Shown piece by piece: positions 22,800-35,124 of a stretch of DNA of 64,000 nt. Under the pieces are notes generated by a model. The model had not been told where the DNA came from. It saw only the letters and a program-made list of their open reading frames with translations, and ran no database searches. Source of the stretch: Sanderia malayensis. Its lineage: Eukaryota; Cnidaria; Scyphozoa; Semaeostomeae; Pelagiidae. Within the stretch, counting starts at the first letter, position 1, and each line of letters opens with the position of its first letter. The translations under genes were made by a program, and so were the position numbers. Where the stretch lies: contig RQOL01000439.1 of assembly GCA_013076295.1 (NCBI GenBank), positions 47,667-111,666 on the forward strand, read 5' to 3'.

Positions 22800-23832
22800 T
22801 CAACTACTCACTAAAGTTTTCAATGCTTTCCACTGCCCTTGTTCTGTCGTTGAAGGTGCATCTGACAATTCAAAGAAACTGTCAGAAACAAAACTTTCGT
22901 CCTCTGTGTCTTGCTTGTCAGGGACAATCATTTGCAAAACTTTCATTACCATTTCATGGTAAAAGTTGAGTGTCAGGTTCTTCTCACCATCATTGAAAAA
23001 AGCATTCACGTACCAGCTCTTCTTACACTTAGCTGCCTTTTGCTTCAGATTACAGTGACTGCAAGTCAGAAGCTTTTGCCTGCATTGTTGCACAGGCTTG
23101 TTGCATTTTAAGCAACAGAAACTCAAAGAACATTTCTGCACACCAACAATTTCCCCATTCACTGACAATGTTCTGAGTTCTGATGGCAGTGACTGGGGTG
23201 GCTTCAATGTGTCGGGAGGAAATTCTTCAGCTTGAGAAATCTTAGAAAAGGCTTTTGCAGGGTTGACAAAAGTTTCACCTGTCAACTTGTTCTTCTGCAC
23301 ACGTAAATTTTTAAACATGTATGTCACCATCTTCAATAGTATCAATGTCATCTTCCCATAAAATTATCTTAACAGTTTGCATGCGATCAATCAGCAGGGC
23401 TTCTTGTTTCGTTTACGATGTTCCACGTTGAGTTTGTATGTGCACAGGCTTTTGCACATTAAAGGCCTTAGCTTTCAATGTTATGATTTGTTCAAGTGCT
23501 ATTTCAGTAAGTTTGCCAATGTTAAGCTCTTTCAGAACTAGTTGTCGATGTTGAAAGTCTATGTCTGACTCTGTTAGCTCTTCAATGACCACCTTGTCAT
23601 TCATCAAATATCTGTAGACTCAGCTTTCTTGTCTTCTATAAATTCTTCAGCTTACAGGGGACTTTTTCAAAGCAGCTTCCTCAAACAATCTTTTTTTCCA
23701 GGAGAAAAACAGACACCTCGGATTACATTTGAATCTGTCTGGAACTGGAAATCAAAGTATTTTCTTGTGTCTCCTTTCCCAACATGTGAAACGTCATGAA
23801 TGTAACCTACAATTCCCTTTTCTTCAGCCATA
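22800..23832 (-). pseudogene. RPA-like OB-fold protein, broken
   Basis: Reading from ATG at about 23832, the strand gives MAEEKGIVGYIHDVSH...KYFDFQFQTDS...VCFSPGKK. A frame slip in an A-run (about 23690) and stops near 23640 follow. It then continues in 23607-23413 (DFQHRQLVLKELNIGKLT) and 23351-22800. The last part has a CxxC...CxxC zinc-binding pattern (CCLKCNKP...LLTCSHCNLKQ) after GEIVGVQKC. This resembles the single-strand-DNA-binding RPA-like proteins encoded by many Helitron-type elements. It lies downstream of the Helentron helicase on the same strand, which fits that role. The breaks make it non-functional. Confidence 0.5.
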
Positions 23833-24786
23833 CCTGTAAATTAAAACAACAATATCTAAATAGAACAGTGTGATTAAAGTGATCTATGCATGATAATTAT
23901 TTTTGAAGAAAACATCATATTTCAAATTTGCATATATATATAACGTTGTTGCTATCTTCAATAACAACAAATAAGCAGAGCACATCAGAATCATGTATGA
24001 AGAGGTCGAATTAAATTGAAGCATTTTTGAACAATCAATTCAAGCCTTTCTTCTTCCTGAATTCGAAACTTCAAACAGGAAGATTTGCCTATTCCCTGTA
24101 GTCTTTCAAAAGACATAGGTTCTATAACACATGAAGAGAGTGCTCTTACTCAACTCCAATGCAACATATTTATTCCAGCAACTGCTTCTGACGTCCTATA
24201 TTAATACATGCCTTTTCAAGCGTTAATCCCTGACTTGTATTGTTATAGCCCAGGCTAACTTGAGGGGTAATTGCTGTCTTTCATGATGACCATAATGACA
24301 TATCTGTGAAACTGTTACTGGAGAAATGGGAACACACTTTGGTGAACTTGAAGTTGAGGGCCCTTGGTAATAAGCCACTTTCACATTCGTTTTTGAAAAC
24401 GAGACGTCAATTCTAAGACGAGGCTAATGCTGTAGTGCTAGTGTAGTGTCGCAGTGGTACCTCCCACTACCCGCTGTATAGTTTCTTCAATTATTTAATT
24501 AAAAATTGATCAATTTAAAAAATTATTGGCCGAAGACGTGGAAGATTATTACTAAACCATTATTGACCAGTTAAAGATAATTTCGGAAGCTTACAACGGG
24601 AATACGCCACGCTCCAAGACTGAAATTTTGCGGGCCTAGGCCATGTTTTCTCACGTCAACTATCAAGTGAATGGAGACATGCTTGTTGCAAAATCGGGTA
24701 ACTATTAAAGCGCATGTATACAAATAGGAATGTTTAAATTATAATAATGTAATTTAAATTTTGCACCCCTGCTAATTTTTGCCCTG
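23833..24786. other. No gene seen
   Basis: This stretch separates the truncated helicase from the RPA-like gene. The last helicase motifs would be expected here but are not found, so I infer a deletion or replacement. The rest is AT-rich without recognisable features. Confidence 0.35.
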
Positions 24787-25867
24787 TTATACAAACGTAG
24801 GCTGCTGTAGAAGTAGGATGTGACATACAACAACAGCAAGTGGTAACAATGGGGGTTCTTGGCTTGTTGCAAATATTATGTCAGTTACAGTCCCAGTTGC
24901 TCCATTGCAAAGGCCAGCATCAGTCCATAGATTCATTGTAAGCATAACCCTTGCTCCCTTGGCAATACAGACTGTTGGCTGAAGTCCAGACATTTCATCT
25001 GCTGGAATGCCTCTTGCTTCATCAGAAGAATGTTTGGCATTGATAAATGCAATGGTTGGTTGAGCTCTTTCAAGCATGTATAATCTGCAACACTTTCATT
25101 TTTAAAGAACAACCTGGTAGAATATTTGAAATCTGACAAATTGGAAACTTGGGATGGCTGTCTTGCTAAAAGCAGCCTCCATTCTTCTTCAGAACAGTTT
25201 CCCTTGCGAAGTGATTGTAAAAGATTCAAAAACTTTTTGTCTTCTCCTGGCATATCATTCAACCTAATATTCTCATCCAACTTAACAACTTGGTCAAACA
25301 GTGAATATGCACAAAAACCTTGTTCCTGAATGGGATCATTTGGAAATGAATGGTAAAGTGGTCTGTCAAAGACTGGTGGTAATCCTACAAGATATCCGGT
25401 GCAGGATATCCTACAAGAATCATTGAGATTCCACCAAAAACTGTGCCTACTTTTCCAGTGGCTTGACGGCATCTTTTATCAATCCATGCAAGTGTTCTCC
25501 GACCTAGCATAGAGTATTCATCTATGATAATATAGCTCACAGTCCTACATTTTTCTTGGAAAAGAAGTAGTGACTGACCTGTTAAAGATTTGCTTTGCTG
25601 TTTTCTTATAGGGAGTTTCAGTAAAGAATGTATTGTTATTCCATTAATGTTATGAGCAGCTTTGCCTGTTGTAGCTGTAACACAACATTTGTTCTCTAGT
25701 AGGTTTCTAATTGCATTTATCAGAAAACTCTTACCTGTGCCAGCCTCACCATTTATAATCATTTTCAAAGATTCATGGTTTTCACCAACTGATTGCAAAG
25801 AGTGGTTTTTTATGACTTCATATGCAATTTTTGCATTGATGTGAAAAGAAAATGTCAACAGCAGCAT
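24787..25867 (-). pseudogene. Helentron helicase domain, truncated
   Basis: Three overlapping frames together give a PIF1-like helicase. Motifs are INGEAGTGKSFLINAI (Walker A), YIIIDEYSMLG (Walker B, with the DEYSM form usual in Helentrons), GLPPVFDRPLYH, VKLDENIRL and GLCNGATGTVTDI. Frame breaks lie at about 25385-25470 and about 25000-25080. The reading fails after LLPLAVVV at about 24800, before the final motif with the arginine finger. It follows the Rep part on the same strand, as in other Helentrons. It would act as the transposition helicase but is inactive here. Confidence 0.7.
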
Positions 25868-26957
25868 TCCATTGTTGCAAAAGCTAGACTACTATGTTGG
25901 GGTATCCAGTTGGGCATTTCTCCAATCTGTTGTTGTGTGTAATTTGTGTAATCTTGTGACCACACCTGAGAATTCTGTTTTAAATTGCTATTATCAGTGT
26001 GAACAAGTTTGGAAATCTGCATCCAATCTTCTTGCTCATGGGTGTCACACACTTCATCACTGGAGTGACTGTCATGTTGACTGTACTCTTGCAACAGCTG
26101 ATGTTCAATAATTTCAATTTCTTCACTCCAATCTTTCACATTTGCTTTTGCATACTCTGCATTCAAGAAATGTATCCATTGCTGTACAAATGTGTCATCT
26201 TATTCAGGGGCATTATTCCATGCATCTTCTATGGTGTTTAACCATGGTTTGTAACGGATAAGTTGGTATTTGCAGTACATTGGGTACTTGCCACCGTCAG
26301 AACTTGAAGAGTACTTTAGGTAAAACTTGGGAATTACAAATTTATCTTGTTCGAGAAGCTTATTTCCACTAATCTTTAATCTTGATGCAAAATTATCAAA
26401 ATTCATTGTCAAAAGTTCGTCTGTATCATTTTCATCCCTTAACTGATGACGACAAGCATAGTAATCCAATAATGATTTGCATGTGATCTCTTCATTTTCA
26501 TTTCTGATGTTTCTTCGTATTTTTCGAGAACCATTTAGATTGATCATATTCACTTTAAAAGAAGAGCTAACCAATTTTAAAGATAGCAAATGGTGCTTGG
26601 TTTCTTGTGCAGAAAAGTCACACCGACCTAAAGTTTTCATGACCATTTTTTTAAGGGTTGTTCCATAAGAATCTGCATTAACACCTGCCTTCATAACAGC
26701 ATTGAATGCTTCCTTCACAGCATTTGATCTTGGCTCACCTTTAGCTGCATACTTTGTTATGTACTCAACACAATCACGAAATGACAATATGACCTGAATA
26801 TCGCAATTTGCCCTCCATCCTTGTAACTGTAACGGTTGGTAGTTGTTGATTCTGGTGTCATTTCGTTTTGTAACAACTGTTATCTTGTATTCTTCATTAG
26901 TTGAGTTCTTAGAGTGAATTTTTTCAAATTTGAAGGTGCGTTTCATTGCACAATGGC
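25855..26957 (-). pseudogene. Helentron Rep, C-terminal part
   Basis: Frame 26973-26200 carries VTKRNDTRINNYQPLQLQGWRAN and the two-tyrosine motif CVEYITKYAAKGE (about 26775-26735), which form the DNA nicking centre with the HUH motif at 32.2 kb. Frame 26166-25855 is the acidic link to the helicase. The N-terminal half is 4.9 kb away because a hAT-like transposon is inserted after 26957. Removing that insert brings CRFNFPRPL (from 31880) next to TFKFEKIHS, with a one-base frame difference. Confidence 0.7.
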
Positions 26958-26971
26958 CCAGACTGCATTCC
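26958..26971. repeat. Left terminal inverted repeat of hAT-like element
   Basis: CCAGACTGCATTCC, preceded by ACAATGGC (26950-26957). It pairs with the right end at 31824-31837; imperfect similarity continues as CTCCACCAGATATTTCCGCC. Confidence 0.8.
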
Positions 26972-27575
26972 ATAATTTTTCTCCACCAGATATTTCCGCC
27001 AGCATTTTATAACATGAAAAAACTCCGCCAAAAATCAATATGTATTTTCAGAAAATTTTTCCCACCATATCACTGAGACTGTGAATACAATAGAAAAGGA
27101 TTTAGGATGTTCTTGCTGCTGGTAGATGCATCAAGGGCAGATTCTGTAAAAAACGATTTTTAATGATTTTCGTTGAAATAATGAGATTATCCGGAGAAGT
27201 GTATTGCCATTTGCCCTTTTAAAACAGGGCATTATTATTCTAGAAAGCCAAACCCTGAATAATTTCAACAACAGTTGAGAAAGGCATGAAAACACAGACA
27301 AGAAACTTTATTTAAACTAGAACTGGATATTACACATTTCAAATGACAGTTTACTTGATGATGATAAATTATTTTATTGTAAGTTTTCTTGAGTCCTCTT
27401 GAATCGATCTAGACTCTACATTGCATTTCAACTGAACTGTTTTTTATGGAAATACTTTATGCTAATTTTTTTAAATATCAAGACACGAAAACAATTTCTC
27501 ATTATCCAATCCATACCCAACCATAAATATCCATCTCGCCTACGTAGATAACTAGATATTATTGTTTAAAATCTT

Positions 27576-30500
27576 TTACATCAAAAAGGGAAGCCTTGCC
27601 TCAGATAGTTCATGTCTATCTATCACTTTACTGTACTTGTAAGTACTTCTGTCACCAATGACTGGCAGGGCATGTTTCTTGAGACCTCTCTTTTTGTCTC
27701 CTTTTCTGTATATATCTGCAACTTTTTCAACCATCTTCTGTGACTGGAGAATATTTGGTAAGCTCCAATCTAATTTTGCCCTCAACGAAAGATTTTCATT
27801 TAGTTCCTGTCCGTGTTTCTGTTGGGATTTCATCAGTGAATAAAAAGATTCAACCACTGACTCTGGGCCACCTTTTGCCAGAGCTATGTCCATAACGAGA
27901 CACATCTCTTTTCCTAACTCTGTGTAGACATCTTCATCTATATAAAAGGACTTATATATAGCTGCCTCATTTAGCATTACTTCACATTTTGATTGATCTC
28001 CTGAAAAGGTCATGGCGAATACCAAATCGAACGAGTTTTTATTAGTTACCATTTTGAATGATTGTAACACCCGTGCGTCTTTCCCCAACATTGCAGCTAG
28101 ACTTTGATTTCCTTTCTTCGTTGAAATAAACCATTTCCCTACCAGATCTATTCTATTCCAAAGCAGCATTTTCAAGGCTTGCTTGAATTTCCTATGAAGC
28201 ACATGGGAAAGGCCAGGATCGATTTGCAGTAACCCATCATCAATTGCTGACCTCACGTGCTCCAGGGAGCAGATGTATTCCAAGAATTGCTTGAAGCTCT
28301 CTTGCCCAAACTCCTCAAGCTTGATTTCATCGATTTTTGGCCTTCCGTTTTTCCTTTCACCACAAAGAAGCGAGATAATGACTTTGAGGTCAAGGCAGAC
28401 AAGTAGAACGCACACTTCAGCCACACATTGTTTGTATCTATTATCAATAGATTTAATCAGATCTCCAACAAATACTTCAAAACCTTCTTTGCAATCAGCC
28501 GGGTCCCTGACGACCCAGTTATCAACTTCCAAATCATGGGAAACAATTTTCCAACCATCCACTAACTGGTGACCCTTGAATTCTGACTTTTCGACTATAT
28601 CATTGATGTTGTTATGCAGTTGTTTGAGGCAACCTGAAGGATGTTCAATATCCTCTTTTTGCAATTCTTCAAGCATAAGTTTTGCTCTTGGCCACCAGAT
28701 GCAAATTTTCCAAGCTGGGGCAGAAAGACTCTGTACTCTAACCATTAACTGCATAATGATGTGCATGATATCGACAATTATACACATATCAATTACAAAG
28801 TCTTTACCAAGAATCTCACATTCCTTAATCTCATTGTATCCAAATTCACGGAAAGCCTGTGCATAAACAGTAAAGTTGGCAAGAATGCTGCAAAATTGTT
28901 GGTATTGGGATGTCCAAAATCTTGTTGCGCAGTTACCTTGTAACATTTTTAATTTTACACCCTGGGATTCAGCAACTGCAAAAGCAGTGCTGAGCATTTT
29001 TCCTCTTTGAAACATAGTGTGCACGTTTTTTGACCTGTTGATCACATTTTTCAAAAATGGCCCTGAGCTGCCAATTTTTCCATCTCGGATATCCAGAATG
29101 GCTAGATTTAACCAATGTGAAGGGTCCCAGATAACTGGTGAAAAAGTGGGACTTTCCTTCACTCCTAACTCTTTAAAAAGAGTTTTTCCAAATTCATTTG
29201 CCTGATATTGTCCATCACAGACTGTTCCTTGCCATTGAACTTTTAAATCAAAATCTGTATCACTTCCATATGCATGATTAATTGTGTTGATAATTTGTGT
29301 TGCCAACTGATCTGCATTTGCTCCAGCTACCTTGCCTACTGCTCCATTCTTCTCAGGTACATAAACTAATGGAGAATCGACAGGAATTGCCACTCTTACA
29401 CCCTCACTAATTGGGCAAATCATAATGGCTTGATTACTCATCCATTGTGGCGTGCTTTTGTCAGCAGTAACAAAAAAGTGTGGCAGAAAACCAGTAGATT
29501 GCAGCGGTTTGCTAAGAAAGGATGCAGTTTGCTCATCAAGCCACACCTGCATAGCAGCCATAATTTCGTTGAAATGGTTCTTTGAATGCCCAAAATTACC
29601 CAGATCTGACCCAGTAGAAATGTGAGCTGCAATTTCTGTCTCGAAATTTTTAGCAGCAGACTTTGACTTGATAACAGATAAGGCTATTTTTATTATGTTC
29701 TCTGTTACCTTCTTTGCTCTTGTTTCACGGTTTTTAAGAATGACATTATGTTTCATTGCTTCATAGTGAAGAGTTGAATTCTCACCAGCATATCGCAAGT
29801 GGTCTTTTATCTCCTGTTTCTTATGGTACCAATAGGTATTTCCACCTGCAACTATTTGCTGAGATTTCGCTGCTGTAAGTAACAGGCCTGATGAAAGTGA
29901 CCCTACATATTTTCCGATCCCCTTCAAAGCCGCTTTAACAACATCTCCTTCACATTTACCAAGAAAGCGGCTGTTTAGCAGGTTGTAGCATAATTCGCAA
30001 CGAACAACAGAGGGCGTTTTCTGAGATACTTCACCAGGGTAAAACCTTATTGCTGAAATTGCTTGTGTTAAATCAATAATGTTCTTAATATCCTTCCAGT
30101 CAATGCTATCTTGTTCTTGGTAGCCATGAACGGGCGGTGTTAAAGGTTTGGAATCATGCAATTTGATGGCTTTAACAGATTTAGACAAGCTGTCAATTTT
30201 CTCACAAAGAATATCAAATTCTCTGGTTGGCATCTGTCTCTGAGTTTCCTGAGATATTTCCTTTTTGCTCACTTGAGATATTTCATTTTCACTAGTAGAA
30301 TGAGCTGGTCTTATTAAGCTTTGCATACCTGAGCATTCTTTAACTCGCGAGCTTGCAGTGATCTTGGTTGCTTGTGGCTTGACTGAAGGCTGCAAAAAAA
30401 TGCAGGACATCAACATCTACAATACTTTAAGAAAATATTATTTGAGAAAATACTTATATTTTCTCAAATTATTCTCAAATTTTAATCCTGTGTTTGTAAT

Positions 30501-31051
30501 CATGTAATGTTTACCTTTGTTTCTGGTTTCTTTTTAGATTCAGTGATGGTCTCTTTTTTATTGTGTGTTTCATCATCCTTGTCTACACTCATTGCATACT
30601 TTGCTTTGGCCTTCATCATTAGAACGCTATCACATTCAAAATTCAGTATTGTAACATCTTTAATCGTTTTTCCTGGATGCCTTCTTTTTAAATGTCTTTC
30701 TTTTGTGCTGTTATCTCTTCTTGCCATAACAAATATTGTATGATCCCTGTCTTCCTCAAAGCAATTGATACAGATACATTTCCTTTCTTGTTCCTTTTTT
30801 GCTTTTGCTGGAATTTTCCTCTTACAGATGTCATCAGGTGTTTTATAGGGAGTCAGCCACATTTTGTTTTTCTTTGCTGGAGGTTCAATGGTGCAGTTTT
30901 TACATAAAACCTTTGAACCGAATCCTTCTTCTTCTTCAGCTCCTGGTACAGCACATATAATGTGTACAATCTCATGACAAGAATAGCATGAATGGCCCCC
31001 ATCACATTCCTCCTTGCAAACACAACATACCAGTATTTCTTCAAACTCCAT
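27576..31051 (-). CDS. hAT-like transposase, two exons
   Basis: Exon 1 (31051-30515, 179 codons) has a cysteine-rich PHD/RING-like finger (CCVCKEECDGGHSCYSCHEIVH) and a BED-like finger (CICINCFEE...HLKRRHPGK). A 125-bp intron follows (30514-30390; donor AAG/GTAAAC, acceptor TTTTTTTGCAG). Exon 2 (30389-27576) continues in phase with PSVKPQATK for 937 residues, about 1116 in total. Exon 2 contains VCDGQYQANEFGK, IWDPSHWLNLAILD, GNCATRFWTSQYQQF and GGPESVVESFYSLMKSQQ, a pattern I associate with hAT-type RNase H-fold transposases. I see no stop or shift. The family assignment is from motifs only. The usual hAT C-terminal dimer motif is not obvious, so a related superfamily is possible. Confidence 0.7.
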
Positions 31052-31823
31052 TTCCTGTCAAAAATGAGACTATGTGTAAAATTATTTAGATATCAGCATT
31101 CAGCTCAGCTATGCTTTGTGACACATTAATATGCTTAGAGAACAGTGATGAGACTCATTTCAATCTTGGCATGTAAACTGTTGTGATCATCTTGGCATGT
31201 GATGGCCTTAAAGGTACTTTTTGAATTTATGTTGATAAATTGCGAAAATTATCAATTTAACCATGTTGTATGGTACAATTACAATTCGGCCTAAAATAGG
31301 CCTAATCCAAAAAAAAATAAATGGTCTTTAATTTCTTAATTGAACATTTTTCTTACCTTCGCAAGACAGTAGCAGAAGTAGAGAAGAGCATCACACCACG
31401 ATGGCTGGCACCTTGCGTCAAAAGAGAGGGGCAACGAGCAAACAAAGCGCATGCAATGTTATGGCGCGAAAAATGTTATGGCGCGAAAGCCAGGAGAGCA
31501 TTCTTTTCTTTTGTATCCCTGTGTTCTGTGATAGTTCGTTGGCCTCTGGCCTCGTTTCATTGAATTGAATTGCCGGCAGGAAACTCAACTGCGATGGACT
31601 TTTTTGAACGCGGCGAACAACTGACCGAGGAGGAAAAGGAAATTTGAGAAATTTAAAATGCCTAGTTGAAATTTACAAATCTAGATTGACGCCACGCCAC
31701 TCTTTCTTGCTCACTGTTTTTTTTCCCCGCCACAAAAAAAACCAACGAATTCTCCGCCAAAAACCCTGGCGTACAAGATTTTTTCTTCCGCTCTCCGCCG
31801 GATTTCTCCGGCGGGAGGGCCTC
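31052..31823. other. 5' region of the hAT-like element
   Basis: Non-coding end region upstream of the transposase start. A direct repeat ATGTTATGGCGCGAAA occurs twice in tandem at about 31457-31490 and could be a subterminal transposase binding site. Several CCGCC/GGCGG motifs lie at 31750-31815. Confidence 0.45.
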
Positions 31824-31837
31824 GGAATGCAGTCTGG
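31824..31837. repeat. Right terminal inverted repeat of hAT-like element
   Basis: GGAATGCAGTCTGG, followed by the target duplication ACAATGGC (31838-31845). It is the exact complement of 26958-26971. Confidence 0.8.
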
Positions 31838-31845
31838 ACAATGGC

Positions 31846-33745
31846 CTTGGAAAGTTGAATCTGCAGTTCACACTTCCACTATTTGTCTGGAAGGGAATAC
31901 CTTGCACTGCAATGAGTATGTCTTTTGACAGTATTTATGAGATTAACCAAATCTTGGTGAGGGTTGGTTTCCATTAAAGAATGCTGGCATGGATGATATT
32001 TAGGCTTTATCCAATTGCCATCTGCTGGAGGGTCAGGGTTAATGGTTGACAACCACCAATCTACATAGCTGCAAATAATCATAGAAGCAGCCTTGCCATT
32101 TTCAATAATTTGGGCATCTTGTGGCTGAAAGGTGTCTTCATTTTTGTTCTGCTCTTTGTCTCCCTGCTGTGCTGACTGTGAAAGATCACATAACCCTGGA
32201 TCATTTTTTAATTTAGCAATGCGATGACAGTGAATACTACCACGTGCCTGATACTCATATCTGTACCAGTGTCACTCTGCATCAAGTGTTTCATAAAGCC
32301 AGTGTTTGATAACACTTTCAAGACGCTGAACAAATAACCAATTAGTTAAATGAGGTTTTTCTATAACATTTTGCTTTCGCTGTTGTGACTTAAGCATCAA
32401 TGGATCTTTTTCAAACAATCCATGTAATTCCGGCCAGTGCATGTCTGCAGATGAAAAAGTAAAAAATATGGTTGCAGCTCCCTTTTTGATACAATAGTGT
32501 TAAGGTCTTCTTTCTGTTTTTGCCAATAGGCATTAGATCCTAAGATGTTAGCAGTATATCTAGAAATTTTATGCTTGACCTGTTCTACATTAATAGATTT
32601 TTCTGAATCATTCAGATCTCTGCAACAAATAACAACATCTCCTGGGTTTTGCTTTAGATAAATACCAGTTTGTTGCAAGCCTCTTTTCCTTTGTATCATA
32701 TTCAAAGCCCAATATGAAAATCTTGGGTGACTTGAAAATCTGTACTTGAACTGATCATCAACATTATCAGGAAATTTTATTAAGTGTTTCACTTTCTGTG
32801 CAAATGATACATCTCTATAAATTGATGGATTAGTTGGATCACCCTTGGTATCAGGAAATAGAGTTGGGAACGCCATGGATGCAAGAAATGGAGTGGTATA
32901 CTCATTCAATGGTTCATTTTCAGCACTTGGCCAATCCATGCTACCAAGAATATTTGACAGTTGCATGTCAATAGCATCAACTTGTCGCAATTGTTTTTGA
33001 AGAGTAATGAAAAAACTTGACACTTCAGTGTGCCTGTCATAAACTTTCTCATCATCAGGAATGTCTGTATCACGTTCAAAATTATCAATTTTGTAATCTG
33101 TTTCAATTTCTTTGAAGTCATCTGGTACACCAGCCAATGGAAGTGACTCAACTGAATTATAGTTTATGGTCACATCACTATACAAAGGGTTATTGTTAAT
33201 CAACCATGTTAGTGTAGATAAAACAACTTCCCTTCTGACAAGCAAACTTTTTGCATCTGTATTGTTGTCTTTAATTTTAACAACTAGTAGACTTATATCC
33301 TTTGGAAAGCGTGGTAATGATCTTGCGACTTCAGAAACATTTTGTGGAAAATTAATGCAATGCCCAGAATATCCTCTTTGGCCACCTGGTTTTATATAAA
33401 TATTTATTATTGGCAATGATTTTGCAATGAGCATTTCTTCAGTCTGTGTAAGTCCCTGTAACTCTGTTGGCACTTTTGAAGGGATCATATCATTTTCAAA
33501 GAAAATAGTTTTGGACATTTCCTGTCTTGTTTACAACGTGAACAAGTGAAGCTATTTCTTGTTTGATGTGCAATGTTGCTTGGGCATGCTTCTCCGCATA
33601 TACCGCATTAACAAATCTTATACTGCAAACTTTTTTGAAAAATTTTCAAATTCTGAGACACTGATATATGTGTATGGTTTTCATTCTTTTCTTCAAATAA
33701 CACAGAATGTGAGTTCTGCACTGTCTCCTTCACCTTTTTGTTCTT
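31846..33745 (-). pseudogene. Helentron Rep, N-terminal part
   Basis: Read on the - strand, a Cys-rich stretch (CGICGEAC...FTCSRCKQDRKCP, about 33640-33520) leads into 33518-32397. That frame has FFENDMIPSKVPTELQGLTQ, GGQRGYSGHCINFPQNV and FPTLFPDTKGDP, all typical of Helentron Rep proteins. The HUH motif ([13 protein letters not shown]) is at about 32250-32215 and CRFNFPRPL at about 31870-31845. Stops occur at about 32396 and 32278. The protein would bind and nick the element ends. This copy is broken both by mutations and by the hAT-like insertion at 31837. Confidence 0.75.
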
Positions 33746-33766
33746 TTCTGCATATCCAAGTTTACG

Positions 33767-34306
33767 TTACAATTTAACAAGGTCCTTTTTATTTTCTGTT
33801 GCTTTTAGCTTTTCCTTCAAGTATTTTACTCTGTGATTTGGACCTGGTAGCCCTGATATAACATTAATTTGCATTGTTGATAAATAATGTATCTCTGGAA
33901 TAAAACCCAGAGAGACAACATGTTCTCTGTTTTCACTAACTGGATATATAATGATTGGTTGTGATGATGATGTAAAGGCATGGATGATAGATATCACAAC
34001 TGATAGTGAATTTGAAACTGCTTGAACAATTATGTTATCTGCCCATGTTCCTGCAGTGGACATTTGACCTAAATATGTTTCCCAGTGATAACCTAGTGCT
34101 GTAAGATTTTCAAAGTAAACTTCAGGGTTCTCAGTCATATGAGTGATACCTAGCAGTCTTACCTTGCTATGTAAGTCAGGTGTATCAAAATACTGGTGTG
34201 AAAAAGCTCTAAAAAAGCAATCACCAGTACCACCGTCATCAATAGGAACCAAACCAAACTGGTGTAATCTCTGAGAAAGGAGACCCTGACTATCTTGAGC
34301 CGACAT
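33767..34306 (-). CDS. OTU-family cysteine protease domain of the Helentron
   Basis: From the Met at 34306, about 180 residues show an OTU fold: IDDGGTGDCFFRAFSHQYF holds the catalytic Asp and Cys, GTWADNIIVQAVSNSLSVVISII is the central strand-helix, and HYLST holds the probable catalytic His. OTU domains cleave ubiquitin-like conjugates. They are known as part of Helentron polyproteins, where the role is unclear. It precedes the Cys-rich and Rep parts on the same strand, so it is probably the N-terminal region of one polyprotein. An acceptor-like sequence lies just before the Met. The catalytic residues look intact. Confidence 0.7.
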   Translation of the reverse strand: MSAQDSQGLLSQRLHQFGLVPIDDGGTGDCFFRAFSHQYFDTPDLHSKVRLLGITHMTENPEVYFENLTALGYHWETYLGQMSTAGTWADNIIVQAVSNSLSVVISIIHAFTSSSQPIIIYPVSENREHVVSLGFIPEIHYLSTMQINVISGLPGPNHRVKYLKEKLKATENKKDLVKL

Positions 34307-34363
34307 CACTCCAAACAATGTGATTTTTAAAGACTCAAATGAGAAGGTTTCTTGCAAATACAA

Positions 34364-34884
34364 GAAATAAACATAGTGGTTAATACCACTTTTTACAATT
34401 TACAATTCTTTCAGTTTACAATTTATAGCAATCAACAATAAGAAACATATTATAAAGCAATTAGCAAGAATGATAATGCGTGCAATGCTGCTACAACTGG
34501 TATTTTTGATCATTTGTCAGCGGGTAAAATTGATGTTTCTGAGTACATCATTGAAAAAAAGCAACTCACCTTCTTTTTGCAAGTTCTGTTGACACGCCCA
34601 AACCATGGTCAGAAGGCACAAAGCAAAGACGTGAGATTTTTCACACGGCAATGATCGAAACTGTGCTCTCTTTGTACAGCGGAACATGCAATGACAAAGG
34701 TCAACAAGAGAAAACAAAGAAACTTATGCGTGGTCAGCAGACGAAATTTGAACAATGAGATTACTTGCTGGCTCCTTTTAGTTAAGCTCGCTCCTTCGTC
34801 GCGGCAAAAATTTCACTTTCAAAAAGGAAATATCTTTCAAACTTTGAAAATATCACTATACTACGGTGGCCGAGAAGGGTCAAT
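34364..34884. other. No gene seen
   Basis: AT-rich sequence upstream of the OTU region. A donor-like GAAG/GTGAGT on the - strand (about 34570) could end an upstream Helentron exon, but the coding part is not recognisable. Confidence 0.3.
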
Positions 34885-35045
34885 CCCGAAATATATTTCA
34901 GAATCCCAGAATATATTTCAAAATCCTGAAATATGTTTCAAAATCCTGAAATATATTTAAAAATCCTGGAATATATTTCAAAATCGAGAAATAAGTTTGC
35001 AAATCCTGAAATATATTTCAAGATCCTGAAATAAGTTTTCAAATG
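34885..35045. repeat. 20-bp tandem repeat, about eight copies
   Basis: The unit AATCCTGAAATATATTTCAA repeats with substitutions from 34885 to about 35045. Each unit contains the near-palindrome GAAATATATTTC. Non-coding. Confidence 0.75.
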
Positions 35046-35124
35046 CTTTTTAACTGCTAATTCTAGCACTTCGTGGTAACCAAAATGTTTCTCAACCCTT
35101 GTTGGTAATTTGCTTCAACTTAAG

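Larger units (their letters stand above)
26958..31837 (-). mobile_element. hAT-like DNA transposon inserted in the Helentron
   Basis: The ends carry an inverted repeat: CCAGACTGCATTCC at 26958-26971 and its exact complement at 31824-31837, with weaker similarity for about 30 bp further in. The 8 bases ACAATGGC occur directly outside both ends (26950-26957 and 31838-31845), the target-site length of hAT elements. A 9-bp reading (ACAATGGCC) is possible if the outer end base is not counted. The interior holds one two-exon - strand gene, 31051-27576. The insert splits a Helentron Rep reading frame, which gives independent support for the borders. The near-intact gene suggests a fairly recent arrival. 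Confidence 0.8.
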
